Part shown: positions 18,217-26,926 of the stretch, piece after piece | How positions within the stretch are numbered: the first letter of the stretch is position 1 | How the letters are laid out: each line of letters begins with the position of its first letter | NCBI GenBank assembly: GCA_029261355.1 | Contig: JAJDBM010000005.1 | Location: forward strand, 62,001-126,000 | DNA from: Nitrospirales bacterium | Lineage (GTDB): Bacteria > Nitrospirota > Nitrospiria > Nitrospirales > UBA8639 | Reading direction: 5' to 3' | Length of the DNA stretch: 64,000 nt | Notes under the pieces: model-generated | Databases searched by the model: none | What the model was told of the DNA's origin: nothing | What the model saw: only the letters and a program-made list of their open reading frames with translations | Made by a program: the position numbers and the translations under genes

Positions 18217-18765
18217 ACTCTCACCCATCAGCTCCTCATTCCTCACCATTCGAGATTGAGGAAGGGGAGCCTGATGGTTGCCTCATCCCCCAATGACTCA
18301 AAGGCTATTCTCACCTCACCCACACCACGTGACCAGAAGAAAAAATTAGACGAAAATGTAGTATATGTCGGCATTGACCAGTAGACCATTTCCCCCTCAC
18401 ACCCTATACTGACCCTCGTTTTGCTTAAAGATTAGGACGTATGTAGAGCCGAAGCTATTCAAGGTTCCAAACCCCCTGATTTTTACCAAAGTTGATCAAT
18501 CACATTCTATTCCACTGCTGGTTTTTGGGATGAGAGCAGCGAAGGGCCTTCCAAGATTTCTTTGCCACGCTCTTTCCCATTTCTGTGAGGGACCATAGGA
18601 ATGAAGGACGGTTCGCCTACCTCCCTTCATTCCGGTCCTTCATAAGAATCTGTAGTGACAGCCTGAGGGCATGTTCTCTGTCAGCGACAGTTCACGTTGA
18701 CTGGCACGTAATATTCGTCAATAGTTTTTCAATTTATTTTTTGTTTTCAACAAAGGAGGATCGTG
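18217..18765. other. Intergenic region (549 bp)
   Basis: This contains the copy D hairpin and, just downstream, a weaker stem CTGTAGTGACAG / CTGTCAGCGACAG near 18649-18690. A TGGCAC at 18703 resembles half of a sigma-54 promoter but lacks the -12 element. No gene was seen. Confidence 0.45.
18598..18633. repeat. Intergenic hairpin, TGAAGG family (copy D)
   Basis: A perfect 10-bp stem (GGAATGAAGG / CCTTCATTCC) encloses a 16-base loop and is extended by GGACC / GGTCC arms at 18590-18594 and 18634-18638. It lies 133 bases before the cupredoxin-like gene. It shares the TGAAGG core with copies A-C, but the loop is shorter and different. Confidence 0.5.
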
Positions 18766-19260
18766 ATGCGGACTTATTTCGTTGGCTTAGGATTAGGGCT
18801 CTTCCTTATCCTTGGGGGCGTCTCGTCAGCCCTCGCACTCCAATCCGGTGGCGTTGAAATTGGGGACCTGGCAACAGGGTCCGTCGTTGGCCAACCGTTT
18901 AAGGAATTAGATGTCGATTTAGCATTTACGGCTTCGCATGTTGCCGGAAGCGATGGGTGGTACCCACCAGTTTCTGTCCTGAATCTTGTGGCCCAAGGTA
19001 CGGGCGGACGAGCTGGCCGACCGGTCTTGCTCAAGGTCACCAACAAATTAGATAAAGAGTATACATTTCATCTATCTGCAGACTCATCCCATGCAGGTCC
19101 ATGGTCGATGGAAGCCAATACAACTCTTAAGCCTGGTGAGACAAAGTATATTGGGATTCCGACAAGCGATCTCACCTATGTGACGGCCAACAGCATGTTG
19201 ACCTACAACAACCCATCTTCCAAAGATGATCGAGCTGGGCAATTGATGATCATTCGTTAG
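18766..19260 (+). CDS. Secreted cupredoxin-fold-like protein
   Basis: 164 aa from ATG 18766 (a GTG at 18763 is in frame), with AAAGGAGG directly upstream. A signal peptide (FVGLGLGLFLILGGVSSALA) precedes a beta-sandwich-like domain with PVLLKVTNKLDKEYTFHL, a GETKYIGIP turn and a final strand QLMIIR, which resembles the plastocyanin/CusF-like cupredoxin layout. The canonical Cys ligand of type 1 copper sites is absent; candidate ligands are two His in HLSADSSH and a nearby Met. It may bind copper weakly or serve as an assembly factor. A strong terminator follows, so it is a single-gene unit. Confidence 0.55.
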   Translation: MRTYFVGLGLGLFLILGGVSSALALQSGGVEIGDLATGSVVGQPFKELDVDLAFTASHVAGSDGWYPPVSVLNLVAQGTGGRAGRPVLLKVTNKLDKEYTFHLSADSSHAGPWSMEANTTLKPGETKYIGIPTSDLTYVTANSMLTYNNPSSKDDRAGQLMIIR

Positions 19261-19301
19261 AGCCCATCAGCTCAGGACAACGCGTACGGTGTTCAGTATG
19301 A

Positions 19302-19331
19302 AGCCCTGGTCTCTCTACAGAGACCAGGGCT
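19302..19331 (+). terminator. Intrinsic terminator
   Basis: A 13-bp perfect stem (AGCCCTGGTCTCT / AGAGACCAGGGCT) with a CTAC loop is followed by CTTTCATTTTT, 41 bases after the cupredoxin-like stop. Confidence 0.9.
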
Positions 19332-19480
19332 CTTTCATTTTTCATACTTAAAGCCCCTTTATCATTCCCGACCTGTCCGATATCATACAGGCATGTTTAG
19401 CACTCACGTGTAATACTCAGCACATGATTATCGTATTATTATTCCCTACTATCCAGCATGCATACAGTAATGGAGTCACT

Positions 19481-20557
19481 ATGAAACCGTTGTATCCCAA
19501 TCATGCAGGCGCAGTCAGCTTAGCGATCATCATTCTCCCCATCATATTGATCGTCTCATTCTTTCTCTTCCCACAAGTGAGTGATGCTCATACCGCAAGA
19601 CATCTTTACAATAAGGCCGTAGACCTGGCCAAGGAAGGAAATATTGTTGAAGCACAACACACGTTAGAACAGGCCATTGCCGATTTCCCTCGATTCGCTG
19701 AAGCCCATCATCTATTGGGAATCCTCCAATTTCGTGAAGCCTCTCAATCCCAACAAGCCGTATCGTCGATTCAAAAAGCCATCACACTCAACCCTAACTT
19801 TGCTCAAGCTCATTACGACGTAGGACTGCTCCTTATTGCGCTTGAACAATTTGATCGAGCATCTGAAGCCCTTCGAAAAGCCTGCAGCCTGTACCCAAGG
19901 TATTGGGAAGCTCAACTAAGCTTGGCTAAACTCTATGAACACACCCAAGCCTATGATCACGCAAAGGATGGCTACCAAGCCGTCCTTGCGATAAACAAGA
20001 ATCAACCAGATGCTCTCTATAACCTCGCCTATTTAACAAACCAAGATGGCCAGGCAGACCAAGCACGTTCTCTGCTGTTACAACTCACACAGGAGCATGC
20101 TGACCATGCCGATGGATGGCACCTTTTGGGTCGTATTGCAGAACGTCAGCATCACATACCCGAAGCGATCGATGCCTATCAAAAGGCCATTACGTCCCAA
20201 CCCGATCATATCCCAGCACATTATGATCTCGGGGCGTTGTACCAATTTGACAATCAACCATTAAAAGCGATGAGTCATTATGGCGCGATTACTCGACTTG
20301 ACCCACGACAGGCCGAAGCCCAGCTCAGTCTTGGTGTATTGTTAGCAGGAAATGGTCAACTCGATGAAGCCGAGCAAGCCTATCTGAAAGCACTAGAGAT
20401 CAAGCCTCAACTCGTTGAGGCTCACTACAACCTTGGCACGTTCTATGAGTTTCAACGAAAAGATACGACTCGCGCGCTGACCTACTATCAAGAGTACCTG
20501 AAATTAGGCGGGAAAGATCAAAGGATTCAAAGACTTGTCACTCAAGTGGCATCATAA
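19481..20557 (+). CDS. TPR-repeat protein, membrane-anchored
   Basis: 358 aa from ATG 19481, which has GGAG 7 bases upstream; an earlier in-frame ATG at 19424 lacks one. A membrane or signal segment (LAIIILPIILIVSFFLF) is followed by about nine tetratricopeptide repeats with the usual A-H-x-x-L-G and Y-x-K-A-I patterns (for example AEAHHLLGILQF, AHYDVGLLLI, ADGWHLLGRIA, AHYNLGTFYEF). TPR arrays are protein-interaction scaffolds; this one faces the periplasm. The next gene, 104 bases on, encodes an Slp-type lipoprotein. No specific partner can be named. Confidence 0.85.
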   Translation: MKPLYPNHAGAVSLAIIILPIILIVSFFLFPQVSDAHTARHLYNKAVDLAKEGNIVEAQHTLEQAIADFPRFAEAHHLLGILQFREASQSQQAVSSIQKAITLNPNFAQAHYDVGLLLIALEQFDRASEALRKACSLYPRYWEAQLSLAKLYEHTQAYDHAKDGYQAVLAINKNQPDALYNLAYLTNQDGQADQARSLLLQLTQEHADHADGWHLLGRIAERQHHIPEAIDAYQKAITSQPDHIPAHYDLGALYQFDNQPLKAMSHYGAITRLDPRQAEAQLSLGVLLAGNGQLDEAEQAYLKALEIKPQLVEAHYNLGTFYEFQRKDTTRALTYYQEYLKLGGKDQRIQRLVTQVAS

Positions 20558-20661
20558 TTTCAGCTTGATCCCTTTTTAATAATTTGAAATGCTGCATGAG
20601 GAAGAGTATCGTATAAGAGAGCGCATGATTTACATTGGACTTCAAGTGCACAGGTACTACT

Positions 20662-21231
20662 ATGAAAACTTACCAACTCCTGATTCTCTGCCTCTTGACT
20701 GTTACCGCAGCCTGTACCTCCACACCACAGAGTATCGTGCCAGCAAACCTACAAGGCGAAATCAATCAAACCCTTTCATTTTCTCAAATTAAGGAGTCTC
20801 CAGATTCACATAAAGGAACATCTATCCTTGTTGGCGGTGAAATCCTTTCAGCTAAACGATTAAAAGAACATACGCGCATAACTATTTTACAGCTCCCTCT
20901 AGACGAAGACCAAGAACCCACCACTGACCGCACTCAATCAAAGGGACGTCTCATTGCCCTGCAGTCAGAGTTTTTAGACCCAGCCACGGTGCCAAAAGGT
21001 ACGCGAGTCACATTAGTTGGAAAAATGACTGGATCTCAGACTGAACTTCTCGACGAAATGGACTACACCTATCCCACCTTCACCATTCAACATCTTAAGG
21101 TTTGGGAAGAAACAGAGCAAAATGACTATAGATATCGTCGACGATTTAGAACGAACCGCTACCCGTATTGGGGCCCGCTCTGGGGAGGATACGCCGGATT
21201 TTACCGACCCTTCCCGTATTTGTGTCGGTAA
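20662..21231 (+). CDS. Slp-family outer-membrane lipoprotein
   Basis: 189 aa from ATG 20662 with AGGT nearby; the open frame extends upstream to 20635 without a signal. A lipoprotein signal (LLILCLLTVTAAC) is followed by the Slp pattern: VPANLQGEINQTLSFSQIKE, a GGEILSAKR strand, and a VGKMTGSQTELLDEMDYTYPTF motif. The tail is rich in Tyr, Arg and Trp (RRRFRTNRYPYWGPLWGG). Slp proteins are starvation-inducible outer-membrane lipoproteins of unclear mechanism, linked to acid or stress survival in other bacteria. Confidence 0.85.
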   Translation: MKTYQLLILCLLTVTAACTSTPQSIVPANLQGEINQTLSFSQIKESPDSHKGTSILVGGEILSAKRLKEHTRITILQLPLDEDQEPTTDRTQSKGRLIALQSEFLDPATVPKGTRVTLVGKMTGSQTELLDEMDYTYPTFTIQHLKVWEETEQNDYRYRRRFRTNRYPYWGPLWGGYAGFYRPFPYLCR

Positions 21232-21454
21232 GACCGCTCCAATTATCCAAGGCAACGGCGCTTACATCGAATCTCTGACAGACCTCTACCTTTGCCAGCA
21301 CATAATATCTCTGCATGAGACGTGGAAATAGTCGAGATACTGCCAAGACTAGATTCTGACATCGAGAATTGTACTGAGGAAGGTCTTGTCTCGGACAAAA
21401 AGAATTGAGAGAATCAACGCGAGACGTTATGTCTCCATTGAGACACTCAAAAGA

Positions 21455-22384
21455 TTAGAAGAGAACATCAGAAGAAGGAAGGGAGACAAGCTCTCTGGGT
21501 CGACTTAGATTCTTCGTCATAAATTCAGCCATTAATCCGACGGCCTCATCACCCCCATTGAGCACAAGCGTGATAGTCGTACCATCCACATCCCATTCGT
21601 CCACAAACGTGAGATGGCCCCGCATTAATGCTCGCCCCCAAAGCTCAGGGGCATAGCGATAGAGTTCATTCACCCACAGCGTTCCTTCAGCGTGAGGCGA
21701 ACCATAGGTTTGCATGATCCATGCTTTCACTGTTTTATAATGTGACAACGATTGCGCCTCATTCTCGGCATACCCCGTCTCAAATAAATACTTTGTACTC
21801 TTAAGATGATCGTGCTCAAACGTATAAGCGAGAAAGGTATCAATTCCCTCCACCTGCGTTTGATAGCCTAACCGATGCTCGCCAGCCAATAAGACTGGAG
21901 CATTTAACTCCCAGGAAAAATCAGCAGTTTCTTTAGTCTTCACTTCTGGAACACTCATGCCCCAATTTGCATGACCAAAGGCATACCTCTTAGCCGGATT
22001 CGGCATCGCCATTTTATGAATAACATCAGGTCGTTCATCGTTTGAATTCTCTCCAAGTTCCGAAGCCTGCGGCATTTCCATGTCATGCTGCGAATCTTGA
22101 GGGACTTCTCGTTCCTGGAATTCAGTTACAGGCGTCACATGGGAAACAGGTTGTGGGGTCATTGGAGTTTGGGACGTTGCCTGGCTCGATGTCGTGGACT
22201 CTACGTCTGGCACGAAGTCCATCTGGGAAGATTTCTGCCCTTGTGGCACAACCAGGTTTCCATTGGCATCACGATGATTCACAAAATAGATCAGGTCGTC
22301 GTATTGACCCGCAAAACTGTATGGGCACATCGTCAATACGAATACCAACACAAGATACTGATTCAAGATCGATGGGTTCATCAT
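21455..22384 (-). CDS. Secreted protein of unknown function
   Basis: 309 aa from ATG 22384; the neighbouring ATG at 22405 is an alternative, and no clear ribosome binding site separates them. A signal peptide (ILNQYLVLVFVLTMCPYSFA) is followed by a low-complexity linker (about residues 45-110, rich in Ser, Thr, Pro, Gln) and a C-terminal domain opening with FGHANWGMSVPEVKTKE. The WGMSxxEVK phrase is shared by small periplasmic domains in other bacteria that have no assigned function. Length is about 200 residues for that domain. No operon partner. Confidence 0.7.
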   Translation of the reverse strand: MMNPSILNQYLVLVFVLTMCPYSFAGQYDDLIYFVNHRDANGNLVVPQGQKSSQMDFVPDVESTTSSQATSQTPMTPQPVSHVTPVTEFQEREVPQDSQHDMEMPQASELGENSNDERPDVIHKMAMPNPAKRYAFGHANWGMSVPEVKTKETADFSWELNAPVLLAGEHRLGYQTQVEGIDTFLAYTFEHDHLKSTKYLFETGYAENEAQSLSHYKTVKAWIMQTYGSPHAEGTLWVNELYRYAPELWGRALMRGHLTFVDEWDVDGTTITLVLNGGDEAVGLMAEFMTKNLSRPRELVSLPSSDVLF

Positions 22385-22693
22385 GTTTGTGCTCTTTTGT
22401 GTCATATTATGAAAGGGGGACGAAGATAAAGAGGGCTTTGCCAAAATGGCATAACCCCTGAATTTTACAAACATATTCTCAGTACCTCTTCGGCTATACT
22501 CAGAGTAATCTTTACAGAATACCAGTAATTATACGTATAAATAATTTAGCAACCTTTCATGGGATTCATGAAATTGCAAGAAGGTAGTATTGGGAAAGAC
22601 TGAAGAAAAGAGAAATACCTAAAAAGGAAGAGCGAGAAAATTGACTCTGAATAATTCGGTCAGGAGGGACACACGAGCAAGAACCTTGAAGGA

Positions 22694-23500
22694 TTAAGGC
22701 GACACCTGAAAGGTACGATTGTCTTTATGTTTCAGGTTTTTCACATATTTAGCTATACCATGATCCTTCAGACCATCAGTCCCAATTTTCCCTAAATCAT
22801 CAACATGGCCCTTGAAACGATCCAGAAATTGATTCCACCAATGGATGTCATCATGTAACAATCCAACTGAATCAAAATACATCACCTGACCTACATGCCG
22901 ATAGCCAAGGGCACGTCCGGGAACACGCGTCACGATGTCATTATTATTCACAAAGCGAAAAGTTTGGGCTTTGAAATCTAAGTTAAAGTTTCTGGCAAAA
23001 GTTTTCCCTCCCACTCGAGGCTGTCCGAATGTATACAATCCGTGGACAGCCTTAGCATCCTCCCCCATCTTGGCGACTGCCAATGTTGCTAACGCCGCAC
23101 CCAAACTATGTCCGGTAAACCAAAGAGATTGTCCCTTATCTTGAAACGACATGATGGCATTCTGAATATCATCCCACACCATGTTTACTGACTTCAAAAA
23201 CCCTCGATGCACTTTACCGTATGGTCCACGCCTTCGGATGATCTGTTTATCGGTCATCCAGTCTTTCAATGAGCGTGGCTCAGTGCCACGAAAGGCGACA
23301 ACTATAAAATCATCGTTACCCAAAACAAAGGCTTGAGTGCCTTGTCGATCAAAAAAAGCAACATGTGGAATTCCCCATTTCATGACTTGCGTATGTATCG
23401 CCTCTGGAGATTGATAGGCGAGCTGAGCACACTTGGCAAGAAAGTGAGCATTCGTATATCTATATTTCGTTGTATGTGGAAAGAAAGCAGGGGTAGGCAT
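22694..23500 (-). CDS. Class 3 lipase (alpha/beta-hydrolase)
   Basis: 268 aa from ATG 23500, preferred because GGAG lies 7 bases upstream; ATG 23512 is in frame. The lipase_3 signature is complete: NAHFLAKCAQLAY near the start, VVAFRGTEP, the nucleophile elbow GHSLGAALA, FGQPRVG, the catalytic Asp in NNNDIVTRVP, and a His in KDHGIAKYV. There is no signal peptide, so the enzyme would act inside the cell, or be exported by an unrecognised route. Substrates in the family are triacylglycerols or phospholipids. The gene stands alone. Confidence 0.9.
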   Translation of the reverse strand: MPTPAFFPHTTKYRYTNAHFLAKCAQLAYQSPEAIHTQVMKWGIPHVAFFDRQGTQAFVLGNDDFIVVAFRGTEPRSLKDWMTDKQIIRRRGPYGKVHRGFLKSVNMVWDDIQNAIMSFQDKGQSLWFTGHSLGAALATLAVAKMGEDAKAVHGLYTFGQPRVGGKTFARNFNLDFKAQTFRFVNNNDIVTRVPGRALGYRHVGQVMYFDSVGLLHDDIHWWNQFLDRFKGHVDDLGKIGTDGLKDHGIAKYVKNLKHKDNRTFQVSP

Positions 23501-23729
23501 GAGATTCTCCATCGTCGCGATGATACATAGAAGAGGAATCCGTCAATAATTGACTCAACTATACCCAAGTCGACAGATGAAAGCTACGCCTCGAGATTTC
23601 GCAGCGAGAAACCATGACGCATTGGCGTATCGAGAAATACAAAGCATGAGGAGAATATCAATGAAAGGCAATAGGAAGGAATCGTGAAGCAAAATCAACG
23701 TGCTTAGAGCACAACTGGTTCGTCTCCGA

Positions 23730-24251
23730 TTAGCAGAGGGCCGTTTTCCCAAGCCAGTCACTTGGGCCAGGTCCTTGAGGGCCAAACGGAAGCTCAACCA
23801 TTTCAGACCAATTACTGACAAGGTTTTTCATCATCTCGATGTATCCTGAGAATGTGTCTGGTTTTGTGATATAGCCATTGACGCCTAAGGTCGCCATTTT
23901 CAATATATCCGGCCCGGCCTTCGATGTGGTGAGTATGATGATAGGGATACGAGACAGAGCTGGATCAGTCTTAATTTCAACTAATGCCTCATCTCCTCTT
24001 AATTGCGGCATATTGAGATCTAAGAGAATGACACCAGGACGCGGTGCCGTTTCGGCAGCAGTAAAGTGACCTCGATTATATAAATAATCAAGGAGCTCTT
24101 TTCCGTCATACACAAATCGAAGTTCATGACCCAATTGTGCCTCTTTCCAAGCTTCTTCCGTTAGTCGCCGATCATCTGGGTTATCCTCAGCAACAAGTAC
24201 GGTCCAGGGTAAAGCTTGTAAATGGGAACTGAGAACGGTATCTAAAGCCAT
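23730..24251 (-). CDS. Response regulator, receiver domain only
   Basis: 173 aa from ATG 24251 with GAGGGAG upstream. A single receiver domain shows the acidic pocket (VLVAEDNPDD), the phospho-acceptor Asp in VILLDLNMP, the conserved Thr (ILTTS) and Lys (YITKPDTF). No output domain follows; the last 25 residues are a short Pro/Gly tail. This layout matches Rcp1/CheY-like regulators that act by protein contact, often downstream of phytochrome-type kinases. No kinase is adjacent. Confidence 0.92.
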   Translation of the reverse strand: MALDTVLSSHLQALPWTVLVAEDNPDDRRLTEEAWKEAQLGHELRFVYDGKELLDYLYNRGHFTAAETAPRPGVILLDLNMPQLRGDEALVEIKTDPALSRIPIIILTTSKAGPDILKMATLGVNGYITKPDTFSGYIEMMKNLVSNWSEMVELPFGPQGPGPSDWLGKTALC

Positions 24252-24534
24252 GGAGACTCCCTCATGAAGCGTCAAGAGTTATTGATGGGTGTGAGATGAC
24301 ACACCTTGAGTAATTTCAATGCCTTTATCGGAAGTCCTGAAAAAAACTTTCGAGGCGAGTCAAAGAATTCTCAATCAGAGAAGACCAACATGTGAAAACC
24401 AGTGTAAAAAAAAATCAACGGATAGCACTATTCCCTCGCTCCATTTGAAGGCAACATTCAATAACTATCAGAAGAATGCATAAGGCATGTCTAAAACCAG
24501 GACTTTTTCGTGAGGCCAAGAAAGCCACCCACGG

Positions 24535-24568
24535 AAACCCTCATGGATAGGCCCATCCATGAGGGTTT
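24535..24568. terminator. Long hairpin, probable terminator of the nucleotidase gene
   Basis: A perfect 14-bp stem (AAACCCTCATGGAT / ATCCATGAGGGTTT) with a 6-base loop lies 58 bases beyond the minus-strand stop at 24627. No long T-run follows, so termination is likely but not certain. Confidence 0.6.
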
Positions 24569-24626
24569 GAGAACAAGGGTGACGTTGCAATCATGGAAAA
24601 AGACGGTTTGTAGAAGTGCCAAAAAG

Positions 24627-25304
24627 TTAAGTGGCTTCGATGGCAGGACGGACGAATTGGGAAGTCGCGAGTTGCAGAAGAGATTTGACCGGGGGCGATT
24701 CGATGAAATGAAAGGACCAGGTTTCACGGTTTCCGTAATCAAGCTGAGAGAGAAGATCGTCCCACCCAAATACCCGAGTGAGTAATGGGTGTACCACTTC
24801 TTTGTTCCACGGTTGGTCCATTAAAAAGACACGCACTCCGCGTTCACAGTAGGCCAAGGCGTGATCTGGGTGATCGTCCACAGCCAAGGTGATATTTTCT
24901 GGAACATCTGTTTTCTCTTCAGTGTGATATAACTCATCAAATGGAAGGTGGTGGCTCCGAAGCCATTCCAATGTTTGGGCTCGAGAAGTCGGTCGCCGAG
25001 CGGTAATGATCACAATACGATATCGGCATTGTAGCTGCTCTAACCCCATTCTCGCGCTTGGCAATAAAGGAAGACGAGGAATGGAATATTCATGAAAACG
25101 GACGAAAATTTTCTCCACAACCTCTCTTGTCAATCCATCATTATCTAACCCTCCCGCACTTCCATATATCCCTCGTGGCCAAGGGGTTCCAGTCAGTTCG
25201 ACATAGAGTCGCTGAACTTCTCGTTCAGCACCTGCTAAGACATTATCAATGTCGACGGCAAAGCACGGTAGATTTGATATTTGTTGATTCTGTTCCTGGT
25301 CCAT
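24627..25304 (-). CDS. 5'(3')-deoxyribonucleotidase-like HAD phosphatase
   Basis: 225 aa from ATG 25304 with AAGGTG upstream. The HAD catalytic motifs are visible: motif I VDIDNV near residue 18, motif II IITARRP, and motif IV LAVDDHPDHA. The insertion between motif I and II and the WLRSHHLPFDELYHTEEK stretch match the NT5C type, which dephosphorylates deoxyribonucleoside monophosphates. The enzyme is cytoplasmic and would trim nucleotide pools. No neighbours in nucleotide metabolism are seen. Confidence 0.8.
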   Translation of the reverse strand: MDQEQNQQISNLPCFAVDIDNVLAGAEREVQRLYVELTGTPWPRGIYGSAGGLDNDGLTREVVEKIFVRFHEYSIPRLPLLPSARMGLEQLQCRYRIVIITARRPTSRAQTLEWLRSHHLPFDELYHTEEKTDVPENITLAVDDHPDHALAYCERGVRVFLMDQPWNKEVVHPLLTRVFGWDDLLSQLDYGNRETWSFHFIESPPVKSLLQLATSQFVRPAIEAT

Positions 25305-25551
25305 TTATTCACCTTATTCAGAAATACCGACGTCCGACTCCTTCCACCAGACGCAATTCATTTCTATTGCAAAATCCAATGACCATAAAAAAACCGAGGG
25401 TTCGTGGAACGTAAAGAGGATCTATTCTTAACGACCATTGATGAATTACACTGTTAGACTGAACAATTTTGTGATCATCCATATTAGAAGATATCAAACA
25501 TCTCAATCATCATATCAGAAGTGACGACTGAGGTCAGATTAAATACTCCCA

Positions 25552-26343
25552 CTAGCGAACAAGACTCACATTCAACGGTTGATCACCATGCAGAGACTTC
25601 AAGGGATGATCGGTGAGAGCCAAATATGCTCTATCGACAGATTTTACTGGAGAGACATGCATCAAAAAAGGTGTCTCCCAGTCGCTATCCGCCACATCTA
25701 ATTCCTCAGGAATGAGTACGCGACGAAAATGCTCTTCATAGGCTGCGACGATTTTCAGCGGAATCCCTCCAACTGTACCAATGGTCCCTTCAGAAGTCAC
25801 GGTACCCGTCATGACCATATCTTCGTGAATCATCTCGCCTTTGGCCATCGCCACAACACTCATTGCAGCCATAGCAGACAAACTTTCTCCATACAATGTG
25901 ACCCCTGCATAGGGAAGCGTAAATCGAATAGTCCATGAATCAGTATTCAGGTTGGCTACTCGAGAAACTAGCATAATAGCCTCTTGCACTGAACTCTGTG
26001 CTAAAGAAGAAAATCTCCCAGGGGTACTTGAGAAATCAATGTGAAGTCCATCATGGTCCTGACGTTGCACAAACTCTAACTCAACATCAGCGACAATCCC
26101 TACTTGCTCCCATTGATCATCATAGGTCGTACCAAGAATAGGAATGACTGATCGTTGGCCTTGCGAGGGGTTGAAGGAACCCTGGGCATTCGCCAAATGA
26201 GCGGAGCCCACGATAGAAAAAACTACCAACGCCATGACCAATATATCACGCCAGAGTACTCTACCTTGTCCTTCATTCTTGACGTTCTCAAGACCTAGAT
26301 AATCGAAAAAAAATGATCTGGAAGATTTTTGAGGATAGAGCAT
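25552..26343 (-). CDS. Exported Lon-like (S16) serine protease domain
   Basis: 263 aa from ATG 26343 with AGGAGA 9 bases upstream. A hydrophobic segment at residues about 33-50 ends in ANAQG, a plausible signal cleavage, preceded by an unusually long 30-residue N-region. Residues 150-215 match the Lon proteolytic domain with its Ser-Lys dyad: Ser 156 in ESLSAMAAM and Lys 197 in VGGIPLK, separated by nearly the same distance as in E. coli Lon, with the conserved MTGTV between them. There is no ATPase or LAN domain. It is thus an ATP-independent Lon-type protease predicted outside the cytoplasm. It stands alone. Confidence 0.8.
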   Translation of the reverse strand: MLYPQKSSRSFFFDYLGLENVKNEGQGRVLWRDILVMALVVFSIVGSAHLANAQGSFNPSQGQRSVIPILGTTYDDQWEQVGIVADVELEFVQRQDHDGLHIDFSSTPGRFSSLAQSSVQEAIMLVSRVANLNTDSWTIRFTLPYAGVTLYGESLSAMAAMSVVAMAKGEMIHEDMVMTGTVTSEGTIGTVGGIPLKIVAAYEEHFRRVLIPEELDVADSDWETPFLMHVSPVKSVDRAYLALTDHPLKSLHGDQPLNVSLVR

Positions 26344-26926
26344 ATTCGTTCTCCTTTTCTGGCTTTACTTTCACTTCTCTATAGGGCTACTCGGATGCCA
26401 GATAAGCAAACTTGAGCAAGGGACATACCACATCCCTGCACTCCTCAAAGAGAGACTGTAGATCCCCATGAATCCTCACCCCCAACGCACTCATGAGACA
26501 GAACATGCCATTTCATATTCTCAAAATCTTGTCTCCAGGCTGGGCCAGATAGTCCTAACGCTATGTCAGAGTTGCCGACCGTCAAATATTTGTCATAATT
26601 AAAATCCATTTTTTCTAGAGAATTGAAACATCTAGCCCCAAATGATCAGAAAAATATTCACACAATGAAATCGATATGAATTATGGAACGAAAATACCTA
26701 GCCGACCACAAGAATCTAGCTTAGATAAAAAAGGAAAGGAGGTGAAAACTAAACACAGACAAGAATACTTAGAGAATCACTTCCATGACCCAACCTGATC
26801 AATGACATCCCCTTATATGTCCTGAGGCCTTCAAAAAACCCATGCCCCTGTCAAGATGCTTCATGATTCGTCCGAATAATAATTCAATACTGACGACTGA
26901 CACGTATTCTTTCAAAGTTATCTGAC
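26344..26926. other. Divergent intergenic region (583 bp)
   Basis: This separates the Lon-like gene (minus) from the HD-GYP gene (plus). It holds AAAGGAGGTGA at 26735-26745, a full-length ribosome-binding consensus with no start codon at usable distance. No gene or RNA was recognised. Confidence 0.5.

Noticed and set aside
7084-18386. Shared 16-mer-like sequence GCATTGRCCAGTAGAC at 7084 and 18371 as a regulator site
   Set aside because: Two copies with different distances to genes and no symmetry; too little to call an operator.
18703-18718. TGGCAC before the cupredoxin-like gene as a sigma-54 promoter
   Set aside because: The -12 box reads ATTC instead of TTGC, losing the essential GC.
26733-26750. 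Minus-strand TCACCTCCTTTC resembling the 3' end of 16S rRNA
   Set aside because: Only 12 bases match; there is no 16S sequence upstream of it on that strand.
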